Source: an uncultured Desulfovibrio sp. (GTDB taxonomy: Bacteria > Desulfobacterota > Desulfovibrionia > Desulfovibrionales > Desulfovibrionaceae). From it: a stretch of 64,000 nucleotides of DNA. Position numbers and translations under genes: made by a program. The stretch spans positions 1 through 64,000 of the forward strand of contig CAJUMQ010000010.1 in NCBI GenBank assembly GCA_910587035.1. The letters run 5' to 3'. This document shows positions 24,469 to 32,928 of this stretch, piece after piece (the first letter of the stretch is position 1; each line of letters opens with the position of its first letter). Under the pieces are notes generated by a model, which had not been told where the DNA came from, did no database searches, and was given only the letters and a program-made list of their open reading frames with translations.

Positions 24469-25622
24469 CCATAATCTGCCTGGACGGCAAGGCTCCGCCC
24501 AACGCCCTGGAGGATATCTGGCGCCAGGATCTGGACAGGGAGTACGCAAGTCTTGAAAAATTGTATGCCACCATCATCGCCAGGCACATGCGAGATGGCG
24601 GCAAACTGGCTCCAGTTATTGTTTGCGACCGCAATTCCAGTCTGGAGGCCATGGCCAGGGATTTAAACCTGCCCACGCTGCCCGTGGGTGGTCCCATAGC
24701 AGGCTATGCGCGTTTCTGGCGCTGGCAGAGGAAATTTCCAGCGCTGATGCTTCTGGCCATTGGCTCAAAAAGCCTGCGCTTTACCCGCTCAGCCCTGCGC
24801 ATGCGCGGCAAAAGAACAACAGTCCCATGCGCGGCTTTTTTGCTTCGCGCCCCCACAGCCGGCATGGAGGGCAGTCTGGCCCTGCTACGCCATTGCATTT
24901 GCGGATCATCTTTCATTGCGGACAAAATTGGCTCGGCCCTGGACAAAGTGTCCGCAAAAAAGATCGCCAAGCATCAGCCGGAGCTCACCATCTCCCCACC
25001 ATGCCTGGACCTGGAGGCCTACAAAACCCCTGCGCAACCATTTATATCTGAAAATGGAGCACATTTTGTATTTGGCATGTCCTCCAGCCTTCTGCCCAGG
25101 TCTGGCGCCCTGCAGGTGGTACGCGCCATGGGCTCCATGTGGCTCAGGGAAGAGCTGCCCCCCTGGGAAGTGCGCATGTTTGGCACAGGACCGCGCTACC
25201 AGGAAATTCTCTCCGGGGCCCAGAATCTTGGCGTGGCATCCCGTCTCTCAATTCTTGCGGATCAGCCGCTCCCCTATTCGGCATCCATGTGCCATGCGTG
25301 GCTGGCGCCGGGCACTGATGATAATGAGCTGCCCGAGACACTGTGGTGCGGTTTTGCCTCCGGACTCCCGGTCATCTGTTCGCATAGCCCTCTTCACAGG
25401 GAGCGAATGCAGATTTTCCCGGCCAATGCGGCCCTGCGTGTAGATAATGCCAATCCGCAGGAGTTGGCCAGGGCGATGATTGGGGTCATGCGCGACCATC
25501 GCCTGAGACAGAGACTGGTGGCAAGCGCCGCATCCGAGAGACAGGCCATTGGACTTGAGGCCATGGCCCGCAGAATAGGCGACCTTCTTGAAAGCTGGAT
25601 GCCCCGCGAAGCTGGGGCCTGA
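24459..25622 (+). CDS. GT-B fold glycosyltransferase (GT1/GT4-like)
   Basis: 387 aa from the ATG at 24459 (GGGAG upstream, overlapping cutA by ten bases). The C-terminal half shows the Rossmann donor domain: FGMSSSLLPRSGALQVVRAM, VRMFGTGPRYQEI, and the acidic donor-site stretch APGTDDNELPETLWCGFASGLPVICS (near residues 280-310), which has the E-x7-E-like spacing of GT4 enzymes. The N-terminal half is divergent. No membrane segments are present, so it would work at the cytoplasmic face of the inner membrane. It is probably an envelope glycan enzyme, consistent with rfbC upstream; the specific sugar is unknown. Confidence 0.7.
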   Translation: MRIAIICLDGKAPPNALEDIWRQDLDREYASLEKLYATIIARHMRDGGKLAPVIVCDRNSSLEAMARDLNLPTLPVGGPIAGYARFWRWQRKFPALMLLAIGSKSLRFTRSALRMRGKRTTVPCAAFLLRAPTAGMEGSLALLRHCICGSSFIADKIGSALDKVSAKKIAKHQPELTISPPCLDLEAYKTPAQPFISENGAHFVFGMSSSLLPRSGALQVVRAMGSMWLREELPPWEVRMFGTGPRYQEILSGAQNLGVASRLSILADQPLPYSASMCHAWLAPGTDDNELPETLWCGFASGLPVICSHSPLHRERMQIFPANAALRVDNANPQELARAMIGVMRDHRLRQRLVASAASERQAIGLEAMARRIGDLLESWMPREAGA

Positions 25623-25641
25623 AAAGCGCTTCCTTGCACAC

Positions 25642-25667
25642 TTGCAGTGTTTTCGCCCACTGCAAGA
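25642..25667 (+). terminator. Hairpin after the GT-B glycosyltransferase gene
   Basis: CTTGCAGTG (25642-25650) and CACTGCAAG (25659-25667) form a perfect 9-bp stem 19 bases after the stop codon. There is no clear T run, so termination is probable rather than certain. A second inverted repeat AGCATGT/ACATGCT lies at 25704-25735. Confidence 0.45.
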
Positions 25668-25781
25668 TCATGGCATGGGCTGCTGAAATTGGGCACACTC
25701 CACAGCATGTATTTCATTATCATGTAAAACATGCTATATCGCGGTCTTGGAGACATCTTTTCGTATTAATACAAATGATGT

Positions 25782-27398
25782 CTAATTTATCACATTTTCA
25801 AGGTCCATGGAATCTGTATTTATAATTTTTGATTTCAATTTGCCATCTTTACTTATAATTAGCATGTATGGTTCATTAATATGAGAGAGGAACTCTGAAT
25901 TTTGTATTTTGTCAAATGGGGTTGATGAAACTTCATACTGAGCCATGCTTGGAAAGTTTCCCGAATATCCATTGAATGTCCGCCTGTTTGCAAAAATACC
26001 TGCCCACATTGCATCCAGATTTTTATCAAAAGTCCCGCAATCTTGATTGCTGACATAAACAAATGCCAGATTGCTTTTTCCTGCCTCGCTGGCAATCATA
26101 TGGCTGACCTCATATTGTGAGCGGATATTTGCCATTATTCCCCAATTTGAATTTTCCAGAAGGACAATAAATATTAATATCAGCTGGATTGTGATTTTTC
26201 TGGAACTCATGGCCAGGGCATAGCCAATGCTCAATGGTATCAATAAAATAAAGAATATTCTGGATACAGCCCGAATTGCAGATGCTCCTGGGAACAATAA
26301 ATATACCGCTTTCCAAAGATCAAATCTTCCATACCTAATCGTGGATATGCAAAATATAATTATGCCGCAAAACAGTAAAGCTCTTATCCAAACATTTTTA
26401 CTGGAATATTTTATTAATCCATAAAGACAAATAAAAATTACTACAAATCCAATACCTATCCAAAATTCACCATCGCTGGCGGCAATATAATCAAAGCCTT
26501 TATATATAAAGCTTGGAGTAGAAAACCAACTATTTATTGTGGGTAAATATGTGGCTATGTCACCCCAGGAACGATGTCCCACGGTTTTTTGAACATCCAT
26601 ATAATGGATGAGCATGGGACTTACGAGGATAAAGAAAAGAACTGCGCCCAAAATAATAAATTTATATTGATTTTTTATTATATTTATAACAATTATTCTT
26701 GTCTTCCTGATACAAACTAATGAAAACAGATATACAGAAATGCCAAATAAAAGAAACCAGCCCAGATAAAAACCAGCATAAAACTGTAAGGCCATACATA
26801 TTGCGCAAAAAAATAGCGCAATATGGGATTTTATGGTTTCCCGTTTTTTATAAAAAATAATCAGGAAATATATAAACAGGACAGTATAAAACTGGGGCCA
26901 CAATTGTAAATGCACCAGTTTATTTAGTCTTGGCGCGCAAAAGGCGAACAAAAATGCGCCAGTGCCGGATGAGAGGTTATCGGTATGAAAACCTTTCCTA
27001 AGCAGCAGGAACATGCAGAGCCAATTTAAAATCGCAAGCGAAGGTGGCCATAATAAAAAAGAATTTATCTCTGATATGCCCAGGCATCGAAACAGCCAAT
27101 AAATTGGAGCCGTTCCCAGCAGGACATCGGAATAGGCCATCACATTCTTGACCGGGTAAAAAAAGGGGGCATTCCAGAATTCTGAATGAAGTGGAGCACC
27201 CGATATCCACAGCCAGGAATGTTCAAGGAAGTAATGGTTCAGTCTGCCATCGCAGCCGCCAGGCAAAAAATAGAAATCGGCCACCAGCGAATCGTGATAG
27301 GCCAAAAAAAGACCATACCCAATAAAAAGCAGACCCAATATCCAGTAATTATTGAGCAGTTTTGGGATGGCGTCTGCCACTTTATTATTGGATTTCAT
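25782..27398 (-). CDS. Polytopic membrane protein, GT-C glycosyltransferase-like, AT-rich
   Basis: 538 aa with about ten to eleven membrane segments and a C-terminal soluble domain of roughly 120 residues. The first extracytoplasmic loop holds GGCDGRLNHYFLEHSWLW, an acidic loop in the position where GT-C enzymes, which use lipid-linked sugar donors, keep their catalytic Asp. Later segments show the W/F/Y-rich pattern of PMT/ArnT/YfhO-like proteins. I do not recognise a named family. Codon and base usage are far more AT-rich than every neighbour, and the gene is convergent with a glycosyltransferase gene, which suggests recent transfer. It may decorate lipopolysaccharide or another envelope glycan on the periplasmic face. 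Confidence 0.55.
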   Translation of the reverse strand: MKSNNKVADAIPKLLNNYWILGLLFIGYGLFLAYHDSLVADFYFLPGGCDGRLNHYFLEHSWLWISGAPLHSEFWNAPFFYPVKNVMAYSDVLLGTAPIYWLFRCLGISEINSFLLWPPSLAILNWLCMFLLLRKGFHTDNLSSGTGAFLFAFCAPRLNKLVHLQLWPQFYTVLFIYFLIIFYKKRETIKSHIALFFCAICMALQFYAGFYLGWFLLFGISVYLFSLVCIRKTRIIVINIIKNQYKFIILGAVLFFILVSPMLIHYMDVQKTVGHRSWGDIATYLPTINSWFSTPSFIYKGFDYIAASDGEFWIGIGFVVIFICLYGLIKYSSKNVWIRALLFCGIIIFCISTIRYGRFDLWKAVYLLFPGASAIRAVSRIFFILLIPLSIGYALAMSSRKITIQLILIFIVLLENSNWGIMANIRSQYEVSHMIASEAGKSNLAFVYVSNQDCGTFDKNLDAMWAGIFANRRTFNGYSGNFPSMAQYEVSSTPFDKIQNSEFLSHINEPYMLIISKDGKLKSKIINTDSMDLENVIN

Positions 27399-27553
27399 GG
27401 CTGCCTGTGGAGGATTTAAAGAGAAATCATGTCATAATCGAGGCTATGGACTATAGTTGCAATCGGAACAAATCAACCGCTAAGAACAATGGGATTGCCT
27501 TTGCCCATGCGACATGTTTTGCGCCACCTCGACAATTGAAACCTAACGCGGTG

Positions 27554-28837
27554 TTAGCCTTTTCCCGCTGGCTCAATGACTTCCAGGCCGTCCATATAGG
27601 GCCGTAGCGCAGTCGGCAGTACAATGCTGCCATCCTTCTGCTGCCCGTTTTCAAGTATGGCCGCCATGGCTCTGCCTGTGGGCAGGCCGGAGCCGTTCAG
27701 GGTATGCAAAAAGGCAGGCTTGCCTCCCTTGGGTCTAAAGCGGATATTGGCGCGTCTGGCCTGAAAATCGCCGCAGTTGGAACAGGAGGAAATTTCACGG
27801 TAGTTTTTTTGGGCAGGCAGCCAGACTTCCAGATCATAGGTTTTTGTGGCGCCAAAACCCAGGTCACCAGTGCAAAGGCTGATCACCCTGTAGGGCAGAT
27901 TTAGCTCTTCAAGCAGGCCTGCAGCCTGGGAGACCATCAGCTCCAGCTGATTGTAACTGTCGTCCGGATGGCTGAAGCGCACCATCTCCACCTTGTTGAA
28001 CTGATGCATGCGGATAATGCCCCGCGTGTCCTTACCGGCATTGCCGGCCTCCGAGCGGAAACATGGGGTTGCCGCGCAATAGGCAAGGGGCAGGCTTTCC
28101 TCCGGCAACACATCGCCAGAATGGAGGTTTGTCAGGGGAACCTCGGCTGTGGGAATCAAAAAATAGTCCCATTCCGCAATCCTGAACAAATCCTCCTCAA
28201 ATTTTGGCAATTGCCCGGTGCCAGTCATGGTGGCGCGATTGACCATATAGGGGGGGCTTACCTCAATATACCCCTCATTGCGGGTGTGCCGATCCAGAAA
28301 AAAATTGATCAATGCCCGGTCAAGTCTGGCTGCCCAGCCTTTTTCAACAACAAAGCGGCTGCCTGTGAGTCTGCTGGCGCGCTCAAAATCAAACCCACCC
28401 AGATCCAGGCCCAGCTGGCCATGCTCCCTGGGTTCAAAATCAAATTCCCCAGGCGCTCCCCATTTGCGAATTTCCACATTCTCACTCTCGTCAGCGCCCA
28501 CAGGAGTAGTCGGAGAGGGAATGTTGGGAACAGAATAAAGCCAGTTTTCCACTGCTTCCCTGGCCTGGGCAGCCTCCACATCCAACTGTTTTATGCGGTC
28601 AGAAAGAACTGCCAGCTCCGCATACATGGACGATGTATCCTCCCCCTGCCTTTTCAACTCCGCCACCTTCGCGCTGGCCCGGTTGCGCGTGTTCTTGAGC
28701 GTCTCCACCTCGGCCAGAATGGCGCGCCTGCGCTCATCAAGCCTGGTAAAATCATTGACATCAAGAGGCGAATGCCTGTCCGCCAGGGCCCTGGCCAATA
28801 TCTCCGGCTGCTTTTGGGCAAGTTTAAGATCAATCAT
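27554..28837 (-). CDS. serS: Seryl-tRNA synthetase
   Basis: 427 aa from the ATG at 28837 (MIDLKLAQKQPEI), which removes 39 non-homologous residues of the longer frame. An N-terminal coiled-coil arm (about residues 30-100, binding the long variable arm of tRNA-Ser) is followed by the class II core: motif 2 PCFRSEAGNAGKDTRGIIR with the catalytic arginine, and motif 3 LNGSGLPTGRAMAAILENGQ near residue 385, plus TAEVPLTN for serine recognition. It charges tRNA-Ser in the cytoplasm. The gene is alone on the minus strand; the next minus-strand gene downstream begins 156 bases past its stop. Confidence 0.95.
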   Translation of the reverse strand: MIDLKLAQKQPEILARALADRHSPLDVNDFTRLDERRRAILAEVETLKNTRNRASAKVAELKRQGEDTSSMYAELAVLSDRIKQLDVEAAQAREAVENWLYSVPNIPSPTTPVGADESENVEIRKWGAPGEFDFEPREHGQLGLDLGGFDFERASRLTGSRFVVEKGWAARLDRALINFFLDRHTRNEGYIEVSPPYMVNRATMTGTGQLPKFEEDLFRIAEWDYFLIPTAEVPLTNLHSGDVLPEESLPLAYCAATPCFRSEAGNAGKDTRGIIRMHQFNKVEMVRFSHPDDSYNQLELMVSQAAGLLEELNLPYRVISLCTGDLGFGATKTYDLEVWLPAQKNYREISSCSNCGDFQARRANIRFRPKGGKPAFLHTLNGSGLPTGRAMAAILENGQQKDGSIVLPTALRPYMDGLEVIEPAGKG

Positions 28838-29076
28838 CAAATTTACCTGTATAATTAAAACTGTTAAGAGTATCCGGCTGCCAATCCGGGAGTTATGAAT
28901 TATAGCAGGCGCCCATTCACCTTGCAAGCCGGCCTTTTTGGGGATATGCTCCAATAATCAAACACAGAATCCCGCACAAGGGACATGCCGCCCAGGCGGA
29001 ATGCCAGGGCGCCTGAGCAAAGGGCGCCGTGACCATCCGGGTGGATGTGGATCATTAAATTTGGAAAGGGTGTTTT

Positions 29077-29667
29077 ATGAAAAAAACCGCTTTCATTTTT
29101 GTGCCCCTGGCCCTCTGTCTGCTCTGTCTCACCGCATGCGGCCCAGGCAACACCGTGCGTCTGCTGGCGCCTCCGCCGCTTGCGGCCTCCACGCTGCCAG
29201 CTCCAAATGCCCCTAGTGTCAGCGTGGTCAATTTTACGGATGACAGAATGGATTCCGCGACCCTTGGCGTGCGCAGGGATGGCTCATCTTTTGTGACAAC
29301 CGGCGATGTGCCGCTGTGGATAAGCAGAGCCCTTGCGGACGAGCTCGCTCGCAAAGGCTTTCGGGTCACCTTTGCCATGGATGCCAAACAGGCCAGGAGC
29401 AGCAACCCGGACTATCTGGTCACCGGCAATGTGCTTGAGGTGTGGCTCAAGGAATATTCCGCCACGGAAATGTCCGTGCAGATGCGCGTAAGCTGCACCC
29501 TTGCCAATCGCAAGGGTAAAATATGGAGTGAATCCTGCAACTCCAACCAGACGCGCACCAGCCTGCCATCCGGATCAACAGCCGACAATCTGTTGCTCAA
29601 CACCCTTGGCGATCTTGTGGGTCCCATTGCCCAGAAAATAATGCAGACAGTTGAAAACAGGAAATAA
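29077..29667 (+). CDS. YajG-like outer-membrane lipoprotein
   Basis: 196 aa with a lipoprotein signal: MKKTAFIFVPLALCLLCLTAC, lipobox LTAC, cleavage before Cys21. The mature part has VSVVNFTDDRMDS, then LADELARKGFRVTFAM, YLVTGNVLEVWLKEYSATEMSVQM and SESCNSNQTRTSL, which is the layout of YajG/LPP20-type lipoproteins of Gram-negative bacteria. No enzymatic residues are seen; homologues are outer-membrane lipoproteins of undefined function. A GGAAAGGG-like site precedes the ATG. A TPR-like exported protein follows, so both may belong to an envelope operon. Confidence 0.75.
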   Translation: MKKTAFIFVPLALCLLCLTACGPGNTVRLLAPPPLAASTLPAPNAPSVSVVNFTDDRMDSATLGVRRDGSSFVTTGDVPLWISRALADELARKGFRVTFAMDAKQARSSNPDYLVTGNVLEVWLKEYSATEMSVQMRVSCTLANRKGKIWSESCNSNQTRTSLPSGSTADNLLLNTLGDLVGPIAQKIMQTVENRK

Positions 29668-29710
29668 CAGACCAGCCCTGTCCGGCACATTTTTTCCCGG
29701 ATATCTCCAG

Positions 29711-29746
29711 AAGGTGGCGCATGCAGCATTGATACTGCGCCACCTT
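29711..29746 (+). repeat. 10-bp perfect hairpin around a candidate ribosome binding site
   Basis: AAGGTGGCGC (29711-29720) pairs perfectly with GCGCCACCTT (29737-29746) around a 16-base loop. The left arm is the only Shine-Dalgarno-like sequence before the following gene. The loop also holds a three-codon frame, ATG CAG CAT TGA, starting at 29721. Confidence 0.5.
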
Positions 29747-30781
29747 GCCATGGCCTTGTGGCTGCTTTTGGCTGCCATGGGCCTATTGCCAAAATCCACT
29801 CTTGCATCTGCCCCATATGGCATGGCCAACAAGCCCTTCCCTGCCATCATGAGCCTGGATTATGCCCCAGGCCGGGCTGCGGCATGGCTTAATGCCCTGA
29901 AAAATGCGACAGGGCTCCTCCCTTCGTCCATAGACGCGCGCCTGCGCAGCCTGGAGTTTGATGTGTCTGTCGCCAGGCTAGGGATATGCGCCAGCATGTT
30001 CGCCATAGAGATAGTCACACCGGAAATTTCCCCTGCGCGCCAAATCAGGGTCTACCTGGCAGAGCCAGCCAATATAAGCCAGTCCATTGAGGAACTTCTC
30101 GCGGATCCCGCTTTGCTGGGCCTGGCCACTGTGCTGGTCTGCGAGACCATGGCTGTTCTGGAAAAGACACGCCAGGCATGGCCGCAAAGTATTGCCAGGG
30201 CTATGGGACGCATTACCGAGCTTGAAGATTATACAAAGGCTCTGGAGGGATTGTGGCAGGCTTGCGCATTGCTCAAGCCCAGGGGCGATATCCCTTGGAA
30301 CAGGCAGCTCAAGAAACTGCATGCCATTGCTGAACTTGCGCCACAAAGCGCACTTGTGCAATTTCTGATTGCCAGAGCCGCGCTTAAGGCCGGCCTCCCG
30401 CAAGCCGCCATTGCAGCGGCCAACAAAAGTCTGGCCATGGAAATTAATTCTGGAGACCCAAGATATGCCGGCATTCTGCGCGTTTTTTCTGCAAATATCC
30501 ATTATGAGCGCGCCCTGGCCCACTGGCGGCTGGACCAGCCGGCCCTGGCCAGCTCCGATCTCGCCACAGCCGCCCGTCTTATGCGCGAATGCGGCATAAA
30601 ATGCGATTTTTTGGCCGGCATATATCTTAAACTTGGGGAGATAGCCCGTATGCGTCGGGATATGGACGCCATGTGCGCAGCTCTCCAGGAGGCCTGCGGG
30701 CAGGGGCAATGTCAGAATTATGCCATTGCCAGGCGCCAGGGGCTGTGCGGCGGCATGCCGGCGGAGGCGCGAAAAGATTGA
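29729..30781 (+). CDS. Exported helical-repeat (TPR-like) protein of unknown function
   Basis: 350 aa if the TTG at 29729 is used; alternatives are TTG 29651, GTG 29714 and ATG 29750. The region LRHLAMALWLLLAAMGLLPK ... ASA looks like a signal peptide ending near residue 27. The rest is helical with repeated Ala/Leu/Tyr spacing, for example QSALVQFLIARAALKAGLPQ and IHYERALAHWRLDQPALASS, which resembles tetratricopeptide repeats that bind partner proteins. It has four cysteines near its C-terminus. It precedes a small conserved gene overlapping its stop, and thiE. No function can be assigned. Confidence 0.6.
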   Translation: MILRHLAMALWLLLAAMGLLPKSTLASAPYGMANKPFPAIMSLDYAPGRAAAWLNALKNATGLLPSSIDARLRSLEFDVSVARLGICASMFAIEIVTPEISPARQIRVYLAEPANISQSIEELLADPALLGLATVLVCETMAVLEKTRQAWPQSIARAMGRITELEDYTKALEGLWQACALLKPRGDIPWNRQLKKLHAIAELAPQSALVQFLIARAALKAGLPQAAIAAANKSLAMEINSGDPRYAGILRVFSANIHYERALAHWRLDQPALASSDLATAARLMRECGIKCDFLAGIYLKLGEIARMRRDMDAMCAALQEACGQGQCQNYAIARRQGLCGGMPAEARKD

Positions 30782-31122
30782 GCCAGCCTGTTCTGCTCAA
30801 GGTCTATGGCAATCTGCATCCGGCCACGCATCATCTGCTGAACCTCCTGCGGCCGCTGGAGAAGGAATGCCTGCCATGCCCTGAGGCAGGGCCGGTTTTT
30901 GATTTGGACGCCGATCTTCTGCATATATCTTTCGAAGGTTTGTACTTTCCCCTGGCTGCGGTTCTCGACACCATTGAGGCCAGCCTGGATCAAACCCAGC
31001 AGGGCAAGCTGGACTTTCTGGATCTTGAAAACTGGACACTTGCAAGATATGTTTTTAAGAGTGGCCATATAACCTTGAAAACATCTCCATTGAACAATGT
31101 CCTCGATTATTCGGGTCATTAA
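30778..31122 (+). CDS. Small conserved protein upstream of thiE
   Basis: 114 aa from the TTG at 30778, chosen because GGAGG lies 9 bases upstream and the start overlaps the previous stop codon by four bases. The longer in-frame start at 30673 would add 35 residues that are antisense-like and unrelated. The product reads VLLKVYGNLHPATHHLLNLL at the start and FEGLYFPLAAVLDTIEASLD with LDFLDLENWTLARYVF later; it is predicted to be cytoplasmic and mixed alpha/beta. I do not recognise the family. Its position 15 bases before thiE suggests co-transcription with thiamine synthesis. Confidence 0.6.
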   Translation: MSQPVLLKVYGNLHPATHHLLNLLRPLEKECLPCPEAGPVFDLDADLLHISFEGLYFPLAAVLDTIEASLDQTQQGKLDFLDLENWTLARYVFKSGHITLKTSPLNNVLDYSGH

Positions 31123-31137
31123 AAATAGGGAGAACCC

Positions 31138-31779
31138 ATGCCAGTCATATTGCCCGGTGATACAGATCTGTATGGGCTGACGGATTCACGCCTGAGCCTG
31201 GGCAGATCTGTGGCCCAGGTTGCGCAGGCGCTGCTGGAGGCAGGAGTAAAAATCATCCAGTACAGGGAAAAAAAACTCTCCGGGGCCAAAATGCTGGAGG
31301 AATGCAGGCAGTTGCGCCAGCTTGCAAATGAATACAATGCCTGTTTCATTGTCAATGATCACATAGATCTTGCCATGCTCGTTGGGGCGGATGGCATCCA
31401 TCTGGGCCAGGATGACATCCCCGTGCGGGAGGCCAGAAAACTGGTTGGCAAAGACATGTGCATTGGCCTCTCCACCCACTCTCCAAAACAGGCTTTGGAA
31501 GCCTTGGCTGCCGGAGCGGACTATATTGGTGTTGGGCCGGTCTTCGCCACAAATACCAAGGAGGATGTCGTCGATCCCGTTGGTCTTGAATATGTGGATT
31601 GGGTGAGCGCAAATATCAGGCTGCCCTTTGTGGCCATTGGCGGCATCAAGGAGCATAATATAGCCAAGGTGGCCAGTCATGGAGCAAAATGCTGTGCCCT
31701 TGTTTCGGAATTTACAGGCGCGCCGGACATAGGCGCCAAGGTCGCGGCAGTGCGCAGGGCCATGGCAGACATGAACTGA
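31138..31779 (+). CDS. thiE: Thiamine-phosphate synthase
   Basis: 213 aa, the normal length. A TIM barrel with the diphosphate and pyrimidine site motifs IIQYREKKLSGAKMLEEC (about residues 38-55), VNDHIDLAMLVGADGIHLGQDD (about 73-94), STHSPKQALEALAAGADYIG and VAIGGIKEHNI. It joins hydroxymethylpyrimidine diphosphate with thiazole phosphate carboxylate to make thiamine phosphate. GGGAG precedes the ATG. No TPP riboswitch is visible, because the gene is embedded in an operon with unknown genes upstream. The other thi genes must lie elsewhere. Confidence 0.93.
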   Translation: MPVILPGDTDLYGLTDSRLSLGRSVAQVAQALLEAGVKIIQYREKKLSGAKMLEECRQLRQLANEYNACFIVNDHIDLAMLVGADGIHLGQDDIPVREARKLVGKDMCIGLSTHSPKQALEALAAGADYIGVGPVFATNTKEDVVDPVGLEYVDWVSANIRLPFVAIGGIKEHNIAKVASHGAKCCALVSEFTGAPDIGAKVAAVRRAMADMN

Positions 31780-31786
31780 ACCCAAT

Positions 31787-31824
31787 AAAAAAAACGCAAA
31801 ATCCGGCATATGCCGGATTTTGCG
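31787..31824. terminator. Strong hairpin terminator between thiE and the FliT-like gene
   Basis: CGCAAAATCCGGCA and TGCCGGATTTTGCG form a fully paired palindrome at 31795-31824. On the minus strand it is followed by eight T residues, so it mainly ends the minus-strand unit; it also lies 16 bases past the thiE stop. Confidence 0.85.
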
Positions 31825-31875
31825 CATCCTCTCAAAATCATCTTGCCCCCGCAGACCTATCAGCGCGAAAGCATG

Positions 31876-32199
31876 CTACTGCAGAGCCTGCCCAACTGCC
31901 AGGTGGTAGCCCTGGATTCTTTTTTTTTCCAGTTTTGAGCGGCTGAGCTTCTGGCGAATCACGCTTTGGGCTGCGCTGGCAATTTCTGTCAGCTGTGCCT
32001 GAATGCCGGAAAGCTCAAGCAAACGCTTGTGGTATGGAGCGCGCTCTCCCTCCTTAAAGACATTCCATGCCATCTTTGTGATATTGCCTCTTTTTTCAGC
32101 AAGCTCTATGGCCTCTTCATACGAGCCTTCCTCGAGCGCGCTTTTTTCCTTGCGGGCCAAATCCAGAGCCTCATCAAGCAAATCCAGTCCCTGACTCAT
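31876..32199 (-). CDS. Small helical protein, possibly FliT-like flagellar chaperone
   Basis: 107 aa from the ATG at 32199, with a strong GGAGGAG site upstream (the longer frame to 32349 covers the previous gene). It is nearly all alpha-helical and charged: LDLLDEALDLARKEKSALEE followed by AIELAEKRGNITKMAW and a C-terminal basic helix SRSKLEKKRIQGYHL. Proteins of this shape (about 100 aa, early acidic helices, variable C-terminus) next to flagellar genes are often FliT-like export chaperones. Motifs are too weak for certainty. It is the last gene of a unit with the 200-aa protein upstream. Confidence 0.5.
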   Translation of the reverse strand: MSQGLDLLDEALDLARKEKSALEEGSYEEAIELAEKRGNITKMAWNVFKEGERAPYHKRLLELSGIQAQLTEIASAAQSVIRQKLSRSKLEKKRIQGYHLAVGQALQ

Positions 32200-32218
32200 G
32201 GGCTGCTCCTCCATTTTG

Positions 32219-32821
32219 CTACTGCACGCAAGCCTGCAGCTGGCGGTGAATGTTCTCGCCGCATACGCGCCACTCATCGCACATGGGCATGAATTCATAC
32301 TCAAGCAGGTCGGAAAGAAGCACCCAGTCCTCATTTTCCAGCACTTCACACATTTCTGAAATCAGATTGGAGAAAGCTTCCGTGCGGGTGACAAACTCCT
32401 CATCTGCTCCACCAAGATAACGGTCGCGCAGATGCCCAAGCATACCCATAAAATCGCGGGTAACATCCAGCAGGTCCTGCAAAAGCTCAAGGGCGTCGGT
32501 TTCTCTGGCTTCCCGGATAAGGCTGGCCACATTGCGCGCGCCACTGGCCATCATGCGGGCAACTTTGCCCATTTCTGCGGACATTTCCACTGCCATATGG
32601 CTGGCAGGTTCGGAGCGCACATCAACGGAGGTGATATTCTCGCAGCTCATGTCCCCGGCCTGATGGGGATAAATTTCCGAAAAACTTTCATTGTTTACAA
32701 AAACATCTGTCACAACACGGCCGGCCATCTGCTCGTCTTCCATGACACTGGTCAGCACCTGCTCGAGATTATCGAAATTGGAAATTTTCTGCTCGCTTTT
32801 ACGGCCATCAACTGTAATCAT
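32219..32821 (-). CDS. Conserved protein of unknown function, probably flagellum-associated
   Basis: 200 aa. The N-terminal 60 residues form a beta-rich segment (ITVDGRKSEQKISNFDNLEQ), the rest is helical with MGKVARMMASGARNVASLIR and LLQDLLDVTRDFMGMLGHL. No domain is recognised, and there is no signal peptide. It is followed after 19 bases by a FliT-like small protein, and upstream (107 bases) by a glycosyltransferase that resembles those beside flagellin genes. It may be a chaperone or regulator in that setting, but this is context only. Confidence 0.5.
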   Translation of the reverse strand: MITVDGRKSEQKISNFDNLEQVLTSVMEDEQMAGRVVTDVFVNNESFSEIYPHQAGDMSCENITSVDVRSEPASHMAVEMSAEMGKVARMMASGARNVASLIREARETDALELLQDLLDVTRDFMGMLGHLRDRYLGGADEEFVTRTEAFSNLISEMCEVLENEDWVLLSDLLEYEFMPMCDEWRVCGENIHRQLQACVQ

Positions 32822-32928
32822 CTACCCCTCCTTAAGCGGGAATTATTTGCCAAATATATTTTGCAAAAATATATGCAATGTCCATGCCATTGTCATTAGA
32901 ATATTTATGCATATTAAATTTACAAATC

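Noticed and set aside
31090..31140. TPP riboswitch before thiE
   Set aside because: Only 15 bases separate thiE from the upstream coding region, and no thi-box sequence is seen.
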